NCBI GenBank assembly: GCA_964460185.1
Contig: CAYWTM010000163.1
Span: forward strand, 1 to 5,917
Source: JAVJPJ01 sp040217295
Lineage (GTDB): Bacteria; Pseudomonadota; Alphaproteobacteria; Rhodobacterales; Rhodobacteraceae
Length of the DNA stretch: 5,917 nt
Direction: 5' to 3'
Within the stretch, counting starts at the first letter, position 1; each line of letters starts with the position of its first letter. A program made the position numbers and the translations under genes. Under the pieces are notes generated by a model. That model saw nothing but the letters and a program-made list of their open reading frames with translations. It was not told the DNA's origin and ran no database searches. This document shows, piece after piece, positions 1-5,261 of this stretch.

Positions 1-652
1 CCTCGACCTGGTGGAACATCGGCGTGTGGGTCTGGTCGTAATCGGCGCGGTAGACACGGCCCGGCGCAATGACACGCACCGGCGCGCCATGCTTTTCCAT
101 ATGCCGGATCTGTACCGGGCTGGTGTGCGTCCGCAGCACATGCGGCGGGCGGTCATCGCCGGGCGCGCGGTGGGTGTAGAACGTATCCATCTCGGCGCGC
201 GCGGGGTGATGGCCGGGGATGTTCAGCGCATCGAAGTTGTACCAGTCGGTTTCAATCTGCGGGCCCTCGGCCACGGCAAAGCCCATATCGGCAAAGATCG
301 CGGTCACTTCCTCGGTGACCTGGCTGACCGGGTGGATGGTGCCCATGCGCCGGTGCCGCGCGGGCAGCGTCACGTCCAGCCATTCCCCCCGCAGACGTTC
401 ATCCAGTGCCGCATCGGCCAGCCCGGCCTTCTTGGCGGCGATGGCACTGTTCACTTCGTCCTTCAGCGCGTTCAGGGTCGGGCCTGCAATCTGACGCTCT
501 TCCGGGCTCATCTTGCCAAGCTCGCGCATCTTCAGGCTGATCTCGCCCTTCTTGCCGAGCGCGGCCACGCGCAAGGCTTCGAGCGTGGCCTCATCGCCTG
601 CATTGCCGATCTGGCCCAACCAGTTCGCCTTCAGATCGTCCAAACCGTCCAT
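1..652 (-). CDS. pheS: Phenylalanine-tRNA ligase alpha subunit (partial, 3' end beyond window)
   Basis: PheS is the catalytic alpha subunit of the cytoplasmic (alpha-beta)2 class II synthetase that charges tRNA-Phe. The visible 217 residues start with MDGLDDLKANWLGQIG at the ATG at 650-652 and show the N-terminal coiled-coil arm (about residues 1-90, rich in A, L, E and K). The class II catalytic core follows: the motif 1 region near GPQIETDWYNFDALN (130-144), DTFY (156-159), HTSPVQIR (176-183) and motif 2, starting GRVYRADYDQTH and ending FHQVE (198-217). Motif 3 and the C-terminus lie outside the window; family members are roughly 330-360 residues. A GGGAG Shine-Dalgarno-like stretch lies about 10 bases before the ATG. 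An in-frame GTG two codons upstream is possible but less likely. A terminator after rplT suggests pheS has its own promoter. Identification is secure from the motifs. Confidence 0.97.
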   Translation of the reverse strand, partial: MDGLDDLKANWLGQIGNAGDEATLEALRVAALGKKGEISLKMRELGKMSPEERQIAGPTLNALKDEVNSAIAAKKAGLADAALDERLRGEWLDVTLPARHRRMGTIHPVSQVTEEVTAIFADMGFAVAEGPQIETDWYNFDALNIPGHHPARAEMDTFYTHRAPGDDRPPHVLRTHTSPVQIRHMEKHGAPVRVIAPGRVYRADYDQTHTPMFHQVE

Positions 653-677
653 GGTCACGCTCTCCCGCGTCCGTCGA

Positions 678-713
678 ATTCCGCGCTATCCCCTATCACG
701 GGGCGGGCGGAAT
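678..713 (-). promoter_or_regulatory. Nested stem-loop upstream of pheS
   Basis: On the minus strand ATTCCGC (707-713) can pair with GCGGAAT (678-684). Inside it CCCC (700-703) pairs with GGGG (690-693) around a six-base loop. The element ends 25 bases before the pheS ATG and is not followed by a T tract, so it is not an intrinsic terminator. It could be an mRNA leader structure affecting pheS translation or an operator-like inverted repeat. No Phe-codon-rich leader peptide is visible, so E. coli-type pheST attenuation is not supported. A TTGCAT hexamer at 712-717 resembles a -35 box, but I found no matching -10. The structure is seen; any function is inferred. Confidence 0.35.
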
Positions 714-751
714 GCAAGGCAGGCGCAGGCTGCAAACACCGACCGCCCAAG

Positions 752-780
752 AAAAAAAGGGCCGCCCCGAAAGGCGACCC
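752..780 (-). terminator. Rho-independent terminator after rplT
   Basis: Read on the minus strand, GGGTCGCC (773-780) pairs with GGCGGCCC (759-766). The stem is 8 bp with one G-U pair and a six-base loop, and it is followed directly by seven T residues (752-758). It lies 24 bases past the rplT stop codon, as expected for the end of the rpmI-rplT transcript, and it separates these genes from pheS. Confidence 0.85.
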
Positions 781-804
781 CTCCACAAACCTGAGCGGTT
801 CGTC

Positions 805-1164
805 TTAGAGAGCTGCTTTGGCCTGAGCCACGATCGCGCCGAATGCCTCGGGCTCGTGAATGGCCAGATCGGCCAGGACCTTACGGTCGACCTCGATCCC
901 GGCTTTCGCCAGACCGTTGATAAAACGCGAATACGTCAGCGATTCGTCATGGACGCGAACGGCTGCGTTGATCCGCTGGATCCACAGGGCGCGGAACTGG
1001 CGCTTGCGGGCCTTGCGGTCGCGGGTTGCATACTGGTTCGCCTTGTCGACGGCCTGCGTCGCGGTACGGAAATTGCGGCTGCGTGAGCCGTAATAGCCTT
1101 TGGCCGCGTCAATGACCTTCTTGTGGCGACGATGAGTGACGGTTCCACCTTTGGTGCGGGACAT
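805..1164 (-). CDS. rplT: Large ribosomal subunit protein bL20
   Basis: bL20 binds 23S rRNA early in 50S assembly and in several bacteria also represses its own operon. The 119-residue product is the usual length. It begins MSRTKGGTVTHRRHKKVI, has the family core with GYYGSRSRNFRTA (residues about 24-36) and RDRKARKRQFRALWIQRINAA (about 49-69), then a globular C-terminal domain with LTYSRFINGLAKAGIEVDRK. The basic N-terminal extension that threads into rRNA is evident. The ATG at 1162-1164 is fixed by a perfect AGGAGG seven bases upstream. The gene lies 12 bases after rpmI on the same strand, a nearly universal pair, and is followed by a strong terminator. Confidence 0.99.
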   Translation of the reverse strand: MSRTKGGTVTHRRHKKVIDAAKGYYGSRSRNFRTATQAVDKANQYATRDRKARKRQFRALWIQRINAAVRVHDESLTYSRFINGLAKAGIEVDRKVLADLAIHEPEAFGAIVAQAKAAL

Positions 1165-1171
1165 ATCAAGG

Positions 1172-1179
1172 CCTCCTTA
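1172..1179 (-). promoter_or_regulatory. rplT Shine-Dalgarno fused to rpmI stop codon
   Basis: On the minus strand the TAA stop of rpmI (1177-1179) runs straight into AGGAGG (1172-1177), sharing one A. The Shine-Dalgarno then lies seven bases from the rplT ATG. Terminating ribosomes are released over the next initiation site, which favours matched synthesis of L35 and L20. Confidence 0.85.
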
Positions 1180-1377
1180 GCGGTCGTAGGGCATGTAGGA
1201 TTTAACGATCTTCGCATCGGGCGCCGACAACGTCGTCGTCCCGCGTGCGTCGCGGATGAACTTTGTCGTCCGCTTGATCATCCCGTGGCGCTTGCCCGCC
1301 TGACCGGCTTTCACCTTGCCAGAGGCCGTCATCTTGAAGCGCTTCTTGGCGCTAGACTTGGTCTTCATCTTCGGCAT
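1177..1377 (-). CDS. rpmI: Large ribosomal subunit protein bL35
   Basis: bL35 is a small, very basic structural protein of the 50S subunit. The 66-residue product, starting MPKMKTKSSAKKRFKMTASGK, has the family's conserved N-terminal MPKMKTKSSAKKRF block and the central KRHGM...K segment (about residues 29-38). It ends KSYMPYDR, a full-length L35. The ATG at 1375-1377 has AGGAGA about six bases upstream. It is the first gene of the rpmI-rplT pair. infC, frequently found before rpmI, is not present here, so initiation factor IF3 must be encoded elsewhere. Confidence 0.99.
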   Translation of the reverse strand: MPKMKTKSSAKKRFKMTASGKVKAGQAGKRHGMIKRTTKFIRDARGTTTLSAPDAKIVKSYMPYDR

Positions 1378-1458
1378 TTTCGTCTCCTGTCTGTCTCAGA
1401 GTCGTTCGAGCGCATCGCGGCATGCCGTTTTCGGCCGGATGCACCGTTCGGAAAGCGC

Positions 1459-1487
1459 CCTCTACAGGGGAAACCAGGTGCTGTCCA
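1459..1487 (-). promoter_or_regulatory. Candidate promoter of rpmI-rplT
   Basis: On the minus strand TGGACA (1482-1487) and TAGAGG (1459-1464) are separated by exactly 17 bases, a fair match to a housekeeping sigma-factor promoter. A start near 1452 would give a leader of about 75 bases before rpmI. That leader contains a CGGCATGCCG palindrome (1418-1427) and a small GCCG/CGGC hairpin (1424-1435). It is a plausible place for L20 feedback control, but I cannot demonstrate an L20-binding fold. The call is by hexamer and spacing only. Confidence 0.4.
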
Positions 1488-1597
1488 GTGGCAACGGGCG
1501 TGACCACGGGACAAGGGTGAAAGGCCGCCCCGGATTCGGTCTGAACACATCGCGGGCAACGCAGTCTTTCGACGATTGGCTGCCGTTTCGCGATCCG

Positions 1598-2158
1598 TCA
1601 CATCATCGGAACGCCCCCGGAGCGGGCCGTGAACACACGGATGTAGTCGCCCGGCGAAGACCCCGCCCAATAGACCCAAAGCCGGTTGGGATCGATGTCG
1701 TCGATCCAGACTTGATCGCCCTCTTCCAGGCCACGCAGTTCCATGCTGATGTAGACAACATTGGTGTTTGCCAGAAAATCGGTGGCGGCCATCGTGTCGC
1801 GATAGGCCGCAATGCCAAGGATCGGCGCATCGAAATCCACGTAGCCGTAATGGACACCTGAAAGACTATCGAAGAAGACGTAGTGGCTGGCCACAACGGT
1901 GCCCGCGGGAATGAAGCCGCGTTCGTTTCCGATATCGACCCGAATTGGCTCGATAAGGGTGATGTTCTGATCTTCGTCGAACGCGTAGAGATGATCGGTA
2001 TCGAACGTGTCGGCTCCGACCGCAAATGACGTATCCGTATCCAGCTTAACGAATTGTCCCTGACCGGTCTGCTGCAGGATTCGACCATCCAGCACCACCG
2101 CGCGGGCCGGGCTCGCGGTCAGCGACGCAAGGACCAGGAAGGCAAGATATCGGTTCAA
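1598..2158 (-). CDS. Secreted protein resembling the core of PEP/VPLPA-CTERM cargo proteins, no sorting tail
   Basis: The 186-residue product has a clear Sec signal peptide (MNRYLAFLVLASLTASPARA, cleavage after residue 20). The mature part is acidic, cysteine-free and probably beta-rich. I chose the TTG at 2156-2158 because it puts the signal peptide at the N-terminus and has a purine-rich ribosome site just upstream. The ATG at 2195-2197 would add 13 residues in front of the signal peptide. Mature segments such as FIPAGTVVASHYVFFD, VDFDAPILGI, ATDFL, LRGLEEGD and SPGDYIRVFT resemble, from memory, the repeat-free domain of PEP-CTERM/VPLPA-CTERM surface proteins. Those carry a C-terminal VPLPA-type motif, membrane helix and basic tail; here the protein stops at GGVPMM. 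It is probably periplasmic or exported, with unknown function. It stands alone between pyk and rpmI, and no clear promoter is seen. The coding call is strong; the family link is moderate. Confidence 0.8.
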   Translation of the reverse strand: MNRYLAFLVLASLTASPARAVVLDGRILQQTGQGQFVKLDTDTSFAVGADTFDTDHLYAFDEDQNITLIEPIRVDIGNERGFIPAGTVVASHYVFFDSLSGVHYGYVDFDAPILGIAAYRDTMAATDFLANTNVVYISMELRGLEEGDQVWIDDIDPNRLWVYWAGSSPGDYIRVFTARSGGVPMM

Positions 2159-2162
2159 GAAG

Positions 2163-2171
2163 CTCCCCCCT
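2163..2171 (-). promoter_or_regulatory. Ribosome binding site that sets the TTG start of the secreted protein
   Basis: The minus strand reads AGGGGGGAG here, ending four bases before the TTG at 2156-2158. It sits inside the coding sequence that would be used if translation began at the ATG at 2195-2197. Together with the signal peptide position it argues for the TTG start. Confidence 0.6.
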
Positions 2172-2347
2172 GACAACGTCGACGCACGGTTCCACAATCA
2201 CCATCCCGAAAGGGCGTAACCGATTGAAAAGAGGCATTCCAGTATGGTCTCGGCCCCTCACAAAAACGTCATGAGAAGTCCCCGGCCTCCGAGGTTGGAA
2301 AAGCGACCACCGGGCAGGCCCCGTCGTGAAACCGCCAGTGAAGCTTG

Positions 2348-2581
2348 CTAGTTCAACACCATCGCCACGACGTGAATGAACGCATCCGGGATCGCCCAGG
2401 CGGTCAGACCGCCTTCGCGCAGGGAGACATGGACATAGCCCAACACGGCAAGAGCCATCACAAAGACCAGCAATGCCTTTACCGGCCAGACCCGGTTTGC
2501 CCATGACGCGACCATGGACGACACCGACAACAGCCCCACGAGCGAGGCAATGACAATCAGGATGTCAGGATTGAGGCTCAC
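2348..2581 (-). CDS. Small two-helix membrane protein coupled to pyk
   Basis: This 77-residue hydrophobic protein belongs to no family I can name. It has two likely membrane helices, about residues 7-27 (ILIVIASLVGLLSVSSMVASW) and 36-54 (ALLVFVMALAVLGYVHVSL). A short NRVWPVK loop with R30 and K35 separates them, and a third, more amphipathic stretch (AWAIPDAFIHVVAMVLN) follows at the C-terminus. It starts with GTG, and its first four bases (GTGA, 2578-2581) overlap the pyk TGA stop. No strong Shine-Dalgarno is visible, so translation probably relies on ribosomes finishing pyk. It is therefore co-expressed with pyruvate kinase. Amino-acid composition, hydrophobic periodicity and the overlap support a real gene. 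A role in metabolite transport or enzyme anchoring cannot be judged from the sequence. Confidence 0.75.
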   Translation of the reverse strand: MSLNPDILIVIASLVGLLSVSSMVASWANRVWPVKALLVFVMALAVLGYVHVSLREGGLTAWAIPDAFIHVVAMVLN

Positions 2582-4026
2582 TCAGGGTCCGTGGCAAAGA
2601 TCAGGCGTTCCTCGCAAGGTGCCACGCGCAGGATGTTGGTGGAACCCTGAACGTTGAACGGCACACCCGCGGTCACCAGGATCTGGTCGGCCTCGGTCGC
2701 AAACCCGTTTTCACGGGCGGCGCGGGCGGCCAGAACCACCGCCCCCTTGAAGCGATCAACGGCCTCTGTCACCACGCAGTGGCACCCCCATGTCAGGCAC
2801 ATGCGGCGCGCCACGTTCACATCCGGCGTCAGCGCAAGGACCGGCACTCGGGGACGCTCTCGCGCTACCAGCGACGCCGTCTTGCCCGATTGCGAGAAAC
2901 AGCAGATCGCGCGGATATCGACCGTCTCGGCGATCTCGCGGGCCGCAGCCACGATCGCATCGGCGATCGAGGTCCGGATCACCACGCGGGATGCATCCAT
3001 GATATCGGGGAAATTCGGATCGCCTTCGACCTCGAGCGCCACGTTGTGCATCGTGGTCACCGCCTCGACGGGATAGTCGCCCGCCGCGGATTCCGCGCTC
3101 AACATGACCGCGTCCGCCCCCTCGTAAAGGGCCGTCGCCACGTCCGAAACCTCGGCACGGGTCGGCATCGGGCTTTCGATCATCGATTCCAGCATCTGGG
3201 TTGCCACGATCACCGGCTTGGCCGCAGCACGGCACTTGCGCACCAGGCGCTTCTGGATCGGCGGCACGTTCTGCACCGGCAGTTCGACGCCCAGATCACC
3301 GCGCGCAACCATGATCCCGTCGGACACGGCAAGGATCTCGTCAAAGGCGGTGACAGCCGCAGGTTTTTCGATCTTGGACAAGATGGCGGCGCGTCCTTTC
3401 GACAGGGCGCGGGCCTCTTCCACGTCGGCCGCACGCTGCACAAAGCTGAGCGCCAGCCAGTCCACGCCAAGCGCGCAGACAAACTCGAGATCCTTGCGAT
3501 CCTTGTCCGACAGTGCCGCCAGCGGCAGCACCACATCGGGCACGTTCACACCCTTGCGGTTCGACACCGGGCCACCCGCTATCACTGTGCAATTGGCGAA
3601 ATCGGGGCCGCAATCCTCGACTTTCAGGCGTATCTTGCCGTCGTTGACCAAAAGCCGGGCGCCCGGCTCGAGCGCGGCAAAGATCTCGGGATGAGGCAGT
3701 TGCACGCGCGTCGCGTCACCCGGCGCACCATCAAGATCGAACCTGAAGGCCGCCCCGTTCTCGAGGATGTGGCCATCATCATCGGCAAAGACGCCGCAGC
3801 GCAACTTGGGGCCCTGCAAGTCGGCAAGGATTGCGATCGGGCGGCCCACGTCTTTTTCGACCTTGCGGATAGACGCATGACGGCCCCGGATTTCTTCGTG
3901 ATCCCCATGCGACATGTTCAGGCGAAATACGTCAGCACCCGCTTCGAACAGCTTGCGGATCATGTCGTAATCGTTTGAAGACGGGCCAAGCGTGGCTACG
4001 ATTTTGACGTTGCGATCGCGTTTCAT
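2578..4026 (-). CDS. pyk: Pyruvate kinase, PykA-like, probably K+-independent
   Basis: Pyruvate kinase is cytoplasmic and converts phosphoenolpyruvate and ADP to pyruvate and ATP, the last step of glycolysis and the Entner-Doudoroff route. The 482 residues match the family length. The A domain (about 1-70 and 158-345) has KIVATLGPSS, FRLNMSHG (34-41, Arg35 for phosphate binding), SKIEKP (217-222, catalytic Lys218 and metal ligand Glu220), ARGDLGVE (241-248, Asp244 metal ligand) and ATQMLESM followed by PTRAEVSDVA (275-297). The B lid spans about 71-157. The C-terminal regulatory domain covers about 346-475 with SQSGKTA (378-384). DLQGPKLR (69-76) has Leu, Gln and Lys where K+-dependent enzymes have Thr, Lys and Glu. 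The ATG at 4024-4026 fits the family N-terminus, and AGGGA lies about 12 bases upstream. A LacI-type operator overlaps its leader. A small membrane protein gene overlaps its stop. Confidence 0.99.
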   Translation of the reverse strand: MKRDRNVKIVATLGPSSNDYDMIRKLFEAGADVFRLNMSHGDHEEIRGRHASIRKVEKDVGRPIAILADLQGPKLRCGVFADDDGHILENGAAFRFDLDGAPGDATRVQLPHPEIFAALEPGARLLVNDGKIRLKVEDCGPDFANCTVIAGGPVSNRKGVNVPDVVLPLAALSDKDRKDLEFVCALGVDWLALSFVQRAADVEEARALSKGRAAILSKIEKPAAVTAFDEILAVSDGIMVARGDLGVELPVQNVPPIQKRLVRKCRAAAKPVIVATQMLESMIESPMPTRAEVSDVATALYEGADAVMLSAESAAGDYPVEAVTTMHNVALEVEGDPNFPDIMDASRVVIRTSIADAIVAAAREIAETVDIRAICCFSQSGKTASLVARERPRVPVLALTPDVNVARRMCLTWGCHCVVTEAVDRFKGAVVLAARAARENGFATEADQILVTAGVPFNVQGSTNILRVAPCEERLIFATDPE

Positions 4027-4052
4027 GGGCCGGTTTCCCTATCTGTGGCACA

Positions 4053-4077
4053 CGGAATGTTAGCGCAAACAATTCCG
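4053..4077. promoter_or_regulatory. LacI-family-like operator in the pyk leader
   Basis: The near-palindrome has arms CGGAATGTTAGCG (4053-4065) and CGCAAACAATTCCG (4064-4077), identical when folded except for one mismatch and one extra base. The inner 14-mer TGTTAGCGCAAACA (4058-4071) is symmetric at six of seven pairs with a central CG, the classic form of LacI/GalR-family operators. It lies 26-51 bases before the pyk ATG and just downstream of the candidate -10 box, a suitable place for repression. CceR, a LacI-type regulator of central carbon genes in Rhodobacteraceae, is a reasonable candidate. I cannot verify its exact motif here. Confidence 0.55.
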
Positions 4078-4088
4078 TCGTTGCATGG

Positions 4089-4117
4089 TCTATGGCGCAA
4101 AAGTAACGCGGCGACAA
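4089..4117 (-). promoter_or_regulatory. Candidate pyk promoter
   Basis: On the minus strand TTGTCG (4112-4117) and CATAGA (4089-4094) are 17 bases apart. Transcription would start near 4082, giving a leader of about 55 bases that contains the operator-like palindrome. The -10 match is modest. The call rests on spacing, position and the neighbouring operator. Confidence 0.35.
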
Positions 4118-4201
4118 CAGGGCGCTTGAAGGCGGCTCTGGCAAAGCGCGACAAATGTGCCTATCTGGCCCCGGTCTGACCGAGCACATGAAAAAGGGCC
4201 T

Positions 4202-4939
4202 ATGACACCACCCTTTCATATTGAAGGCGCAGATCGCCGCAGCCGGTGGGTTGTGACCTGTGACCACGCGTCAAACCGGGTGCCACCGGAGGTATCGGAC
4301 GGCGATCTTGGTCTTGCAACAGAAGATATGGCGCGCCACATCGCCTATGATCCCGGTGCGGCCGGCGTAACGCGTGCCCTGGCCAAAGCGCTGGATGCGC
4401 CCGCGATCCTGTCGGATTTTTCGCGACTCGTGATCGACCCCAACCGGGGCGAGGATGACCCGACGCTCTTGATGAAACTGTATGACGGCACGATCATTCC
4501 CGCCAACCGCCACGCCGATCGGGCCGAGGTGGAACGACGGCTGAACCTGTACCACCGCCCCTACCACACTGCCCTGGGCGACCTTGTCGCGCGCCGCGCC
4601 GATCCGGTGATCCTTGCGATCCATTCCTTCACGCCGCAATTCATCGGACGCCCGCCGCGTCCATGGCATGTGGGTGTGCTCTATGCCGCCGACACCCGGC
4701 TGGCCTACCCGCTGATCGCGCGCCTGAACGCCGAGCCCGACATTTGCGTGGGTGACAACCAACCCTATTCCGGCCACCTGCCGGGCGATTCACTGGATCG
4801 TCACGGGGTCCAGCCCGGCCATTTGCATGTGCTGGTCGAGATCCGGAACGATCTGATCCAGACTGCGGCACAACAACGTGACTGGGGCCTGCGGCTGGCA
4901 CCGCTTCTTGACGCGGCGCTTGGAAATGCCGAGGTCTGA
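4202..4939 (+). CDS. N-formylglutamate amidohydrolase family protein
   Basis: The 245-residue product belongs to the FGase family. Its named members hydrolyse N-formyl-L-glutamate to glutamate and formate in histidine breakdown and use a zinc-dependent, peptidase-like fold. Family signatures visible in order are CDHASNRVP (residues 20-28, His22 a likely metal ligand), YDPGA (49-53), SRLVIDPNR (74-82), HSFTP (141-145), GDNQPYSG (184-191) and VEIRNDLI (212-219, with Glu213). I chose the ATG at 4202 because AAGGG lies a few bases upstream and the conserved region starts soon after. A GTG at 4157 would add 15 residues without a Shine-Dalgarno. No hut genes are nearby, so the true substrate may differ from formylglutamate and I give no symbol. 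It is divergent from pyk and probably first in a three-gene transcript; DUF1244 follows after 25 bases. Confidence 0.9.
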   Translation: MTPPFHIEGADRRSRWVVTCDHASNRVPPEVSDGDLGLATEDMARHIAYDPGAAGVTRALAKALDAPAILSDFSRLVIDPNRGEDDPTLLMKLYDGTIIPANRHADRAEVERRLNLYHRPYHTALGDLVARRADPVILAIHSFTPQFIGRPPRPWHVGVLYAADTRLAYPLIARLNAEPDICVGDNQPYSGHLPGDSLDRHGVQPGHLHVLVEIRNDLIQTAAQQRDWGLRLAPLLDAALGNAEV

Positions 4940-4953
4940 GACAAGATCAACCC

Positions 4954-4958
4954 GGAGG
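4954..4958 (+). promoter_or_regulatory. Shine-Dalgarno of the DUF1244 gene
   Basis: GGAGG lies six bases before the ATG at 4965. This strong site selects that start over upstream in-frame codons inside the preceding gene. Confidence 0.85.
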
Positions 4959-4964
4959 ACAGAC

Positions 4965-5261
4965 ATGGACGAACAGACCAAGCTGGAACTGGAAGCCGCC
5001 GCATTTCGCCGCCTTCTCGGTCATCTTGATGCGCGCAAGGACGTGCAGAACATCGACATGATGAACCTGACCGGGTTTTGCCGGAACTGCCTGAGCCGCT
5101 GGTACCAGGAAGAGGCCACTGCCCGTGGCATCGACGTGTCGAAGGATGCCGCGCGCGAAGTGGTCTACGGGATGCCCTATGACGACTGGAAAGCCAGGTA
5201 TCAGACCGAGGCGACCCAGGCGCAGCAGGACGCCTTTGCCAAATCGACCCCGGACCATTGA
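4965..5261 (+). CDS. DUF1244 family small protein
   Basis: The 98-residue protein is of unknown function and restricted mainly to Proteobacteria. The conserved core is NLTGFCRNCLSRWYQEEA (about residues 34-51, with Cys39 and Cys42 in a C-x2-C pair), then the GMPYDDWKARYQ segment (69-80). It is almost entirely helical by composition and has no signal peptide or membrane segment, so it is cytoplasmic. Sinorhizobium meliloti SMc04008 is, as I recall, a structurally solved relative forming a helical dimer. The CxxC pair could bind metal or be redox active, but one pair alone does not show that. The ATG at 4965 is fixed by GGAGG six bases upstream. The gene follows the FGase gene by 25 bases and its TGA overlaps the TTG start of the RluA gene, so a shared transcript with an RNA-modifying enzyme is likely. 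Confidence 0.93.
   Translation: MDEQTKLELEAAAFRRLLGHLDARKDVQNIDMMNLTGFCRNCLSRWYQEEATARGIDVSKDAAREVVYGMPYDDWKARYQTEATQAQQDAFAKSTPDH

Noticed and set aside
11..808. 265-codon open frame on the plus strand over pheS
   Set aside because: It is a shadow of pheS on the minus strand, continues into the terminator region, and has no family features.
1440..1598. Frameshift that would restore a VPLPA-type tail to the secreted protein
   Set aside because: I read the other two minus-strand frames past the stop codon. One stops at once and the other is charged and polar with no membrane helix, so no simple frameshift recovers a tail.
1316..1861. 181-codon plus-strand frame across the rpmI leader and the secreted-protein gene
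   Set aside because: It runs antisense to two genes better supported on the minus strand, and its composition is typical of an antisense frame.
2221..2347. Possible terminator after the small membrane protein gene
   Set aside because: Several short GC-rich inverted repeats and a T5 run are present, but none combine into a stem followed by a T tract.
2779..3978. 399-codon open frame on the plus strand opposite pyk
   Set aside because: It is antisense to an unambiguous pyruvate kinase, is rich in His, Arg and Asp as expected from reversed GC-rich codons, has no recognisable domain, and has no ribosome site.
4157..4201. GTG at 4157 as an upstream start for the FGase family gene
   Set aside because: It has no Shine-Dalgarno and adds 15 non-conserved residues. 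The ATG at 4202 has AAGGG just upstream and leads directly into the conserved region.
4878..4964. Upstream ATG at 4878 extending the DUF1244 gene
   Set aside because: It would overlap the FGase coding sequence by about 60 bases. The ATG at 4965 has a perfect GGAGG and matches the family N-terminus.
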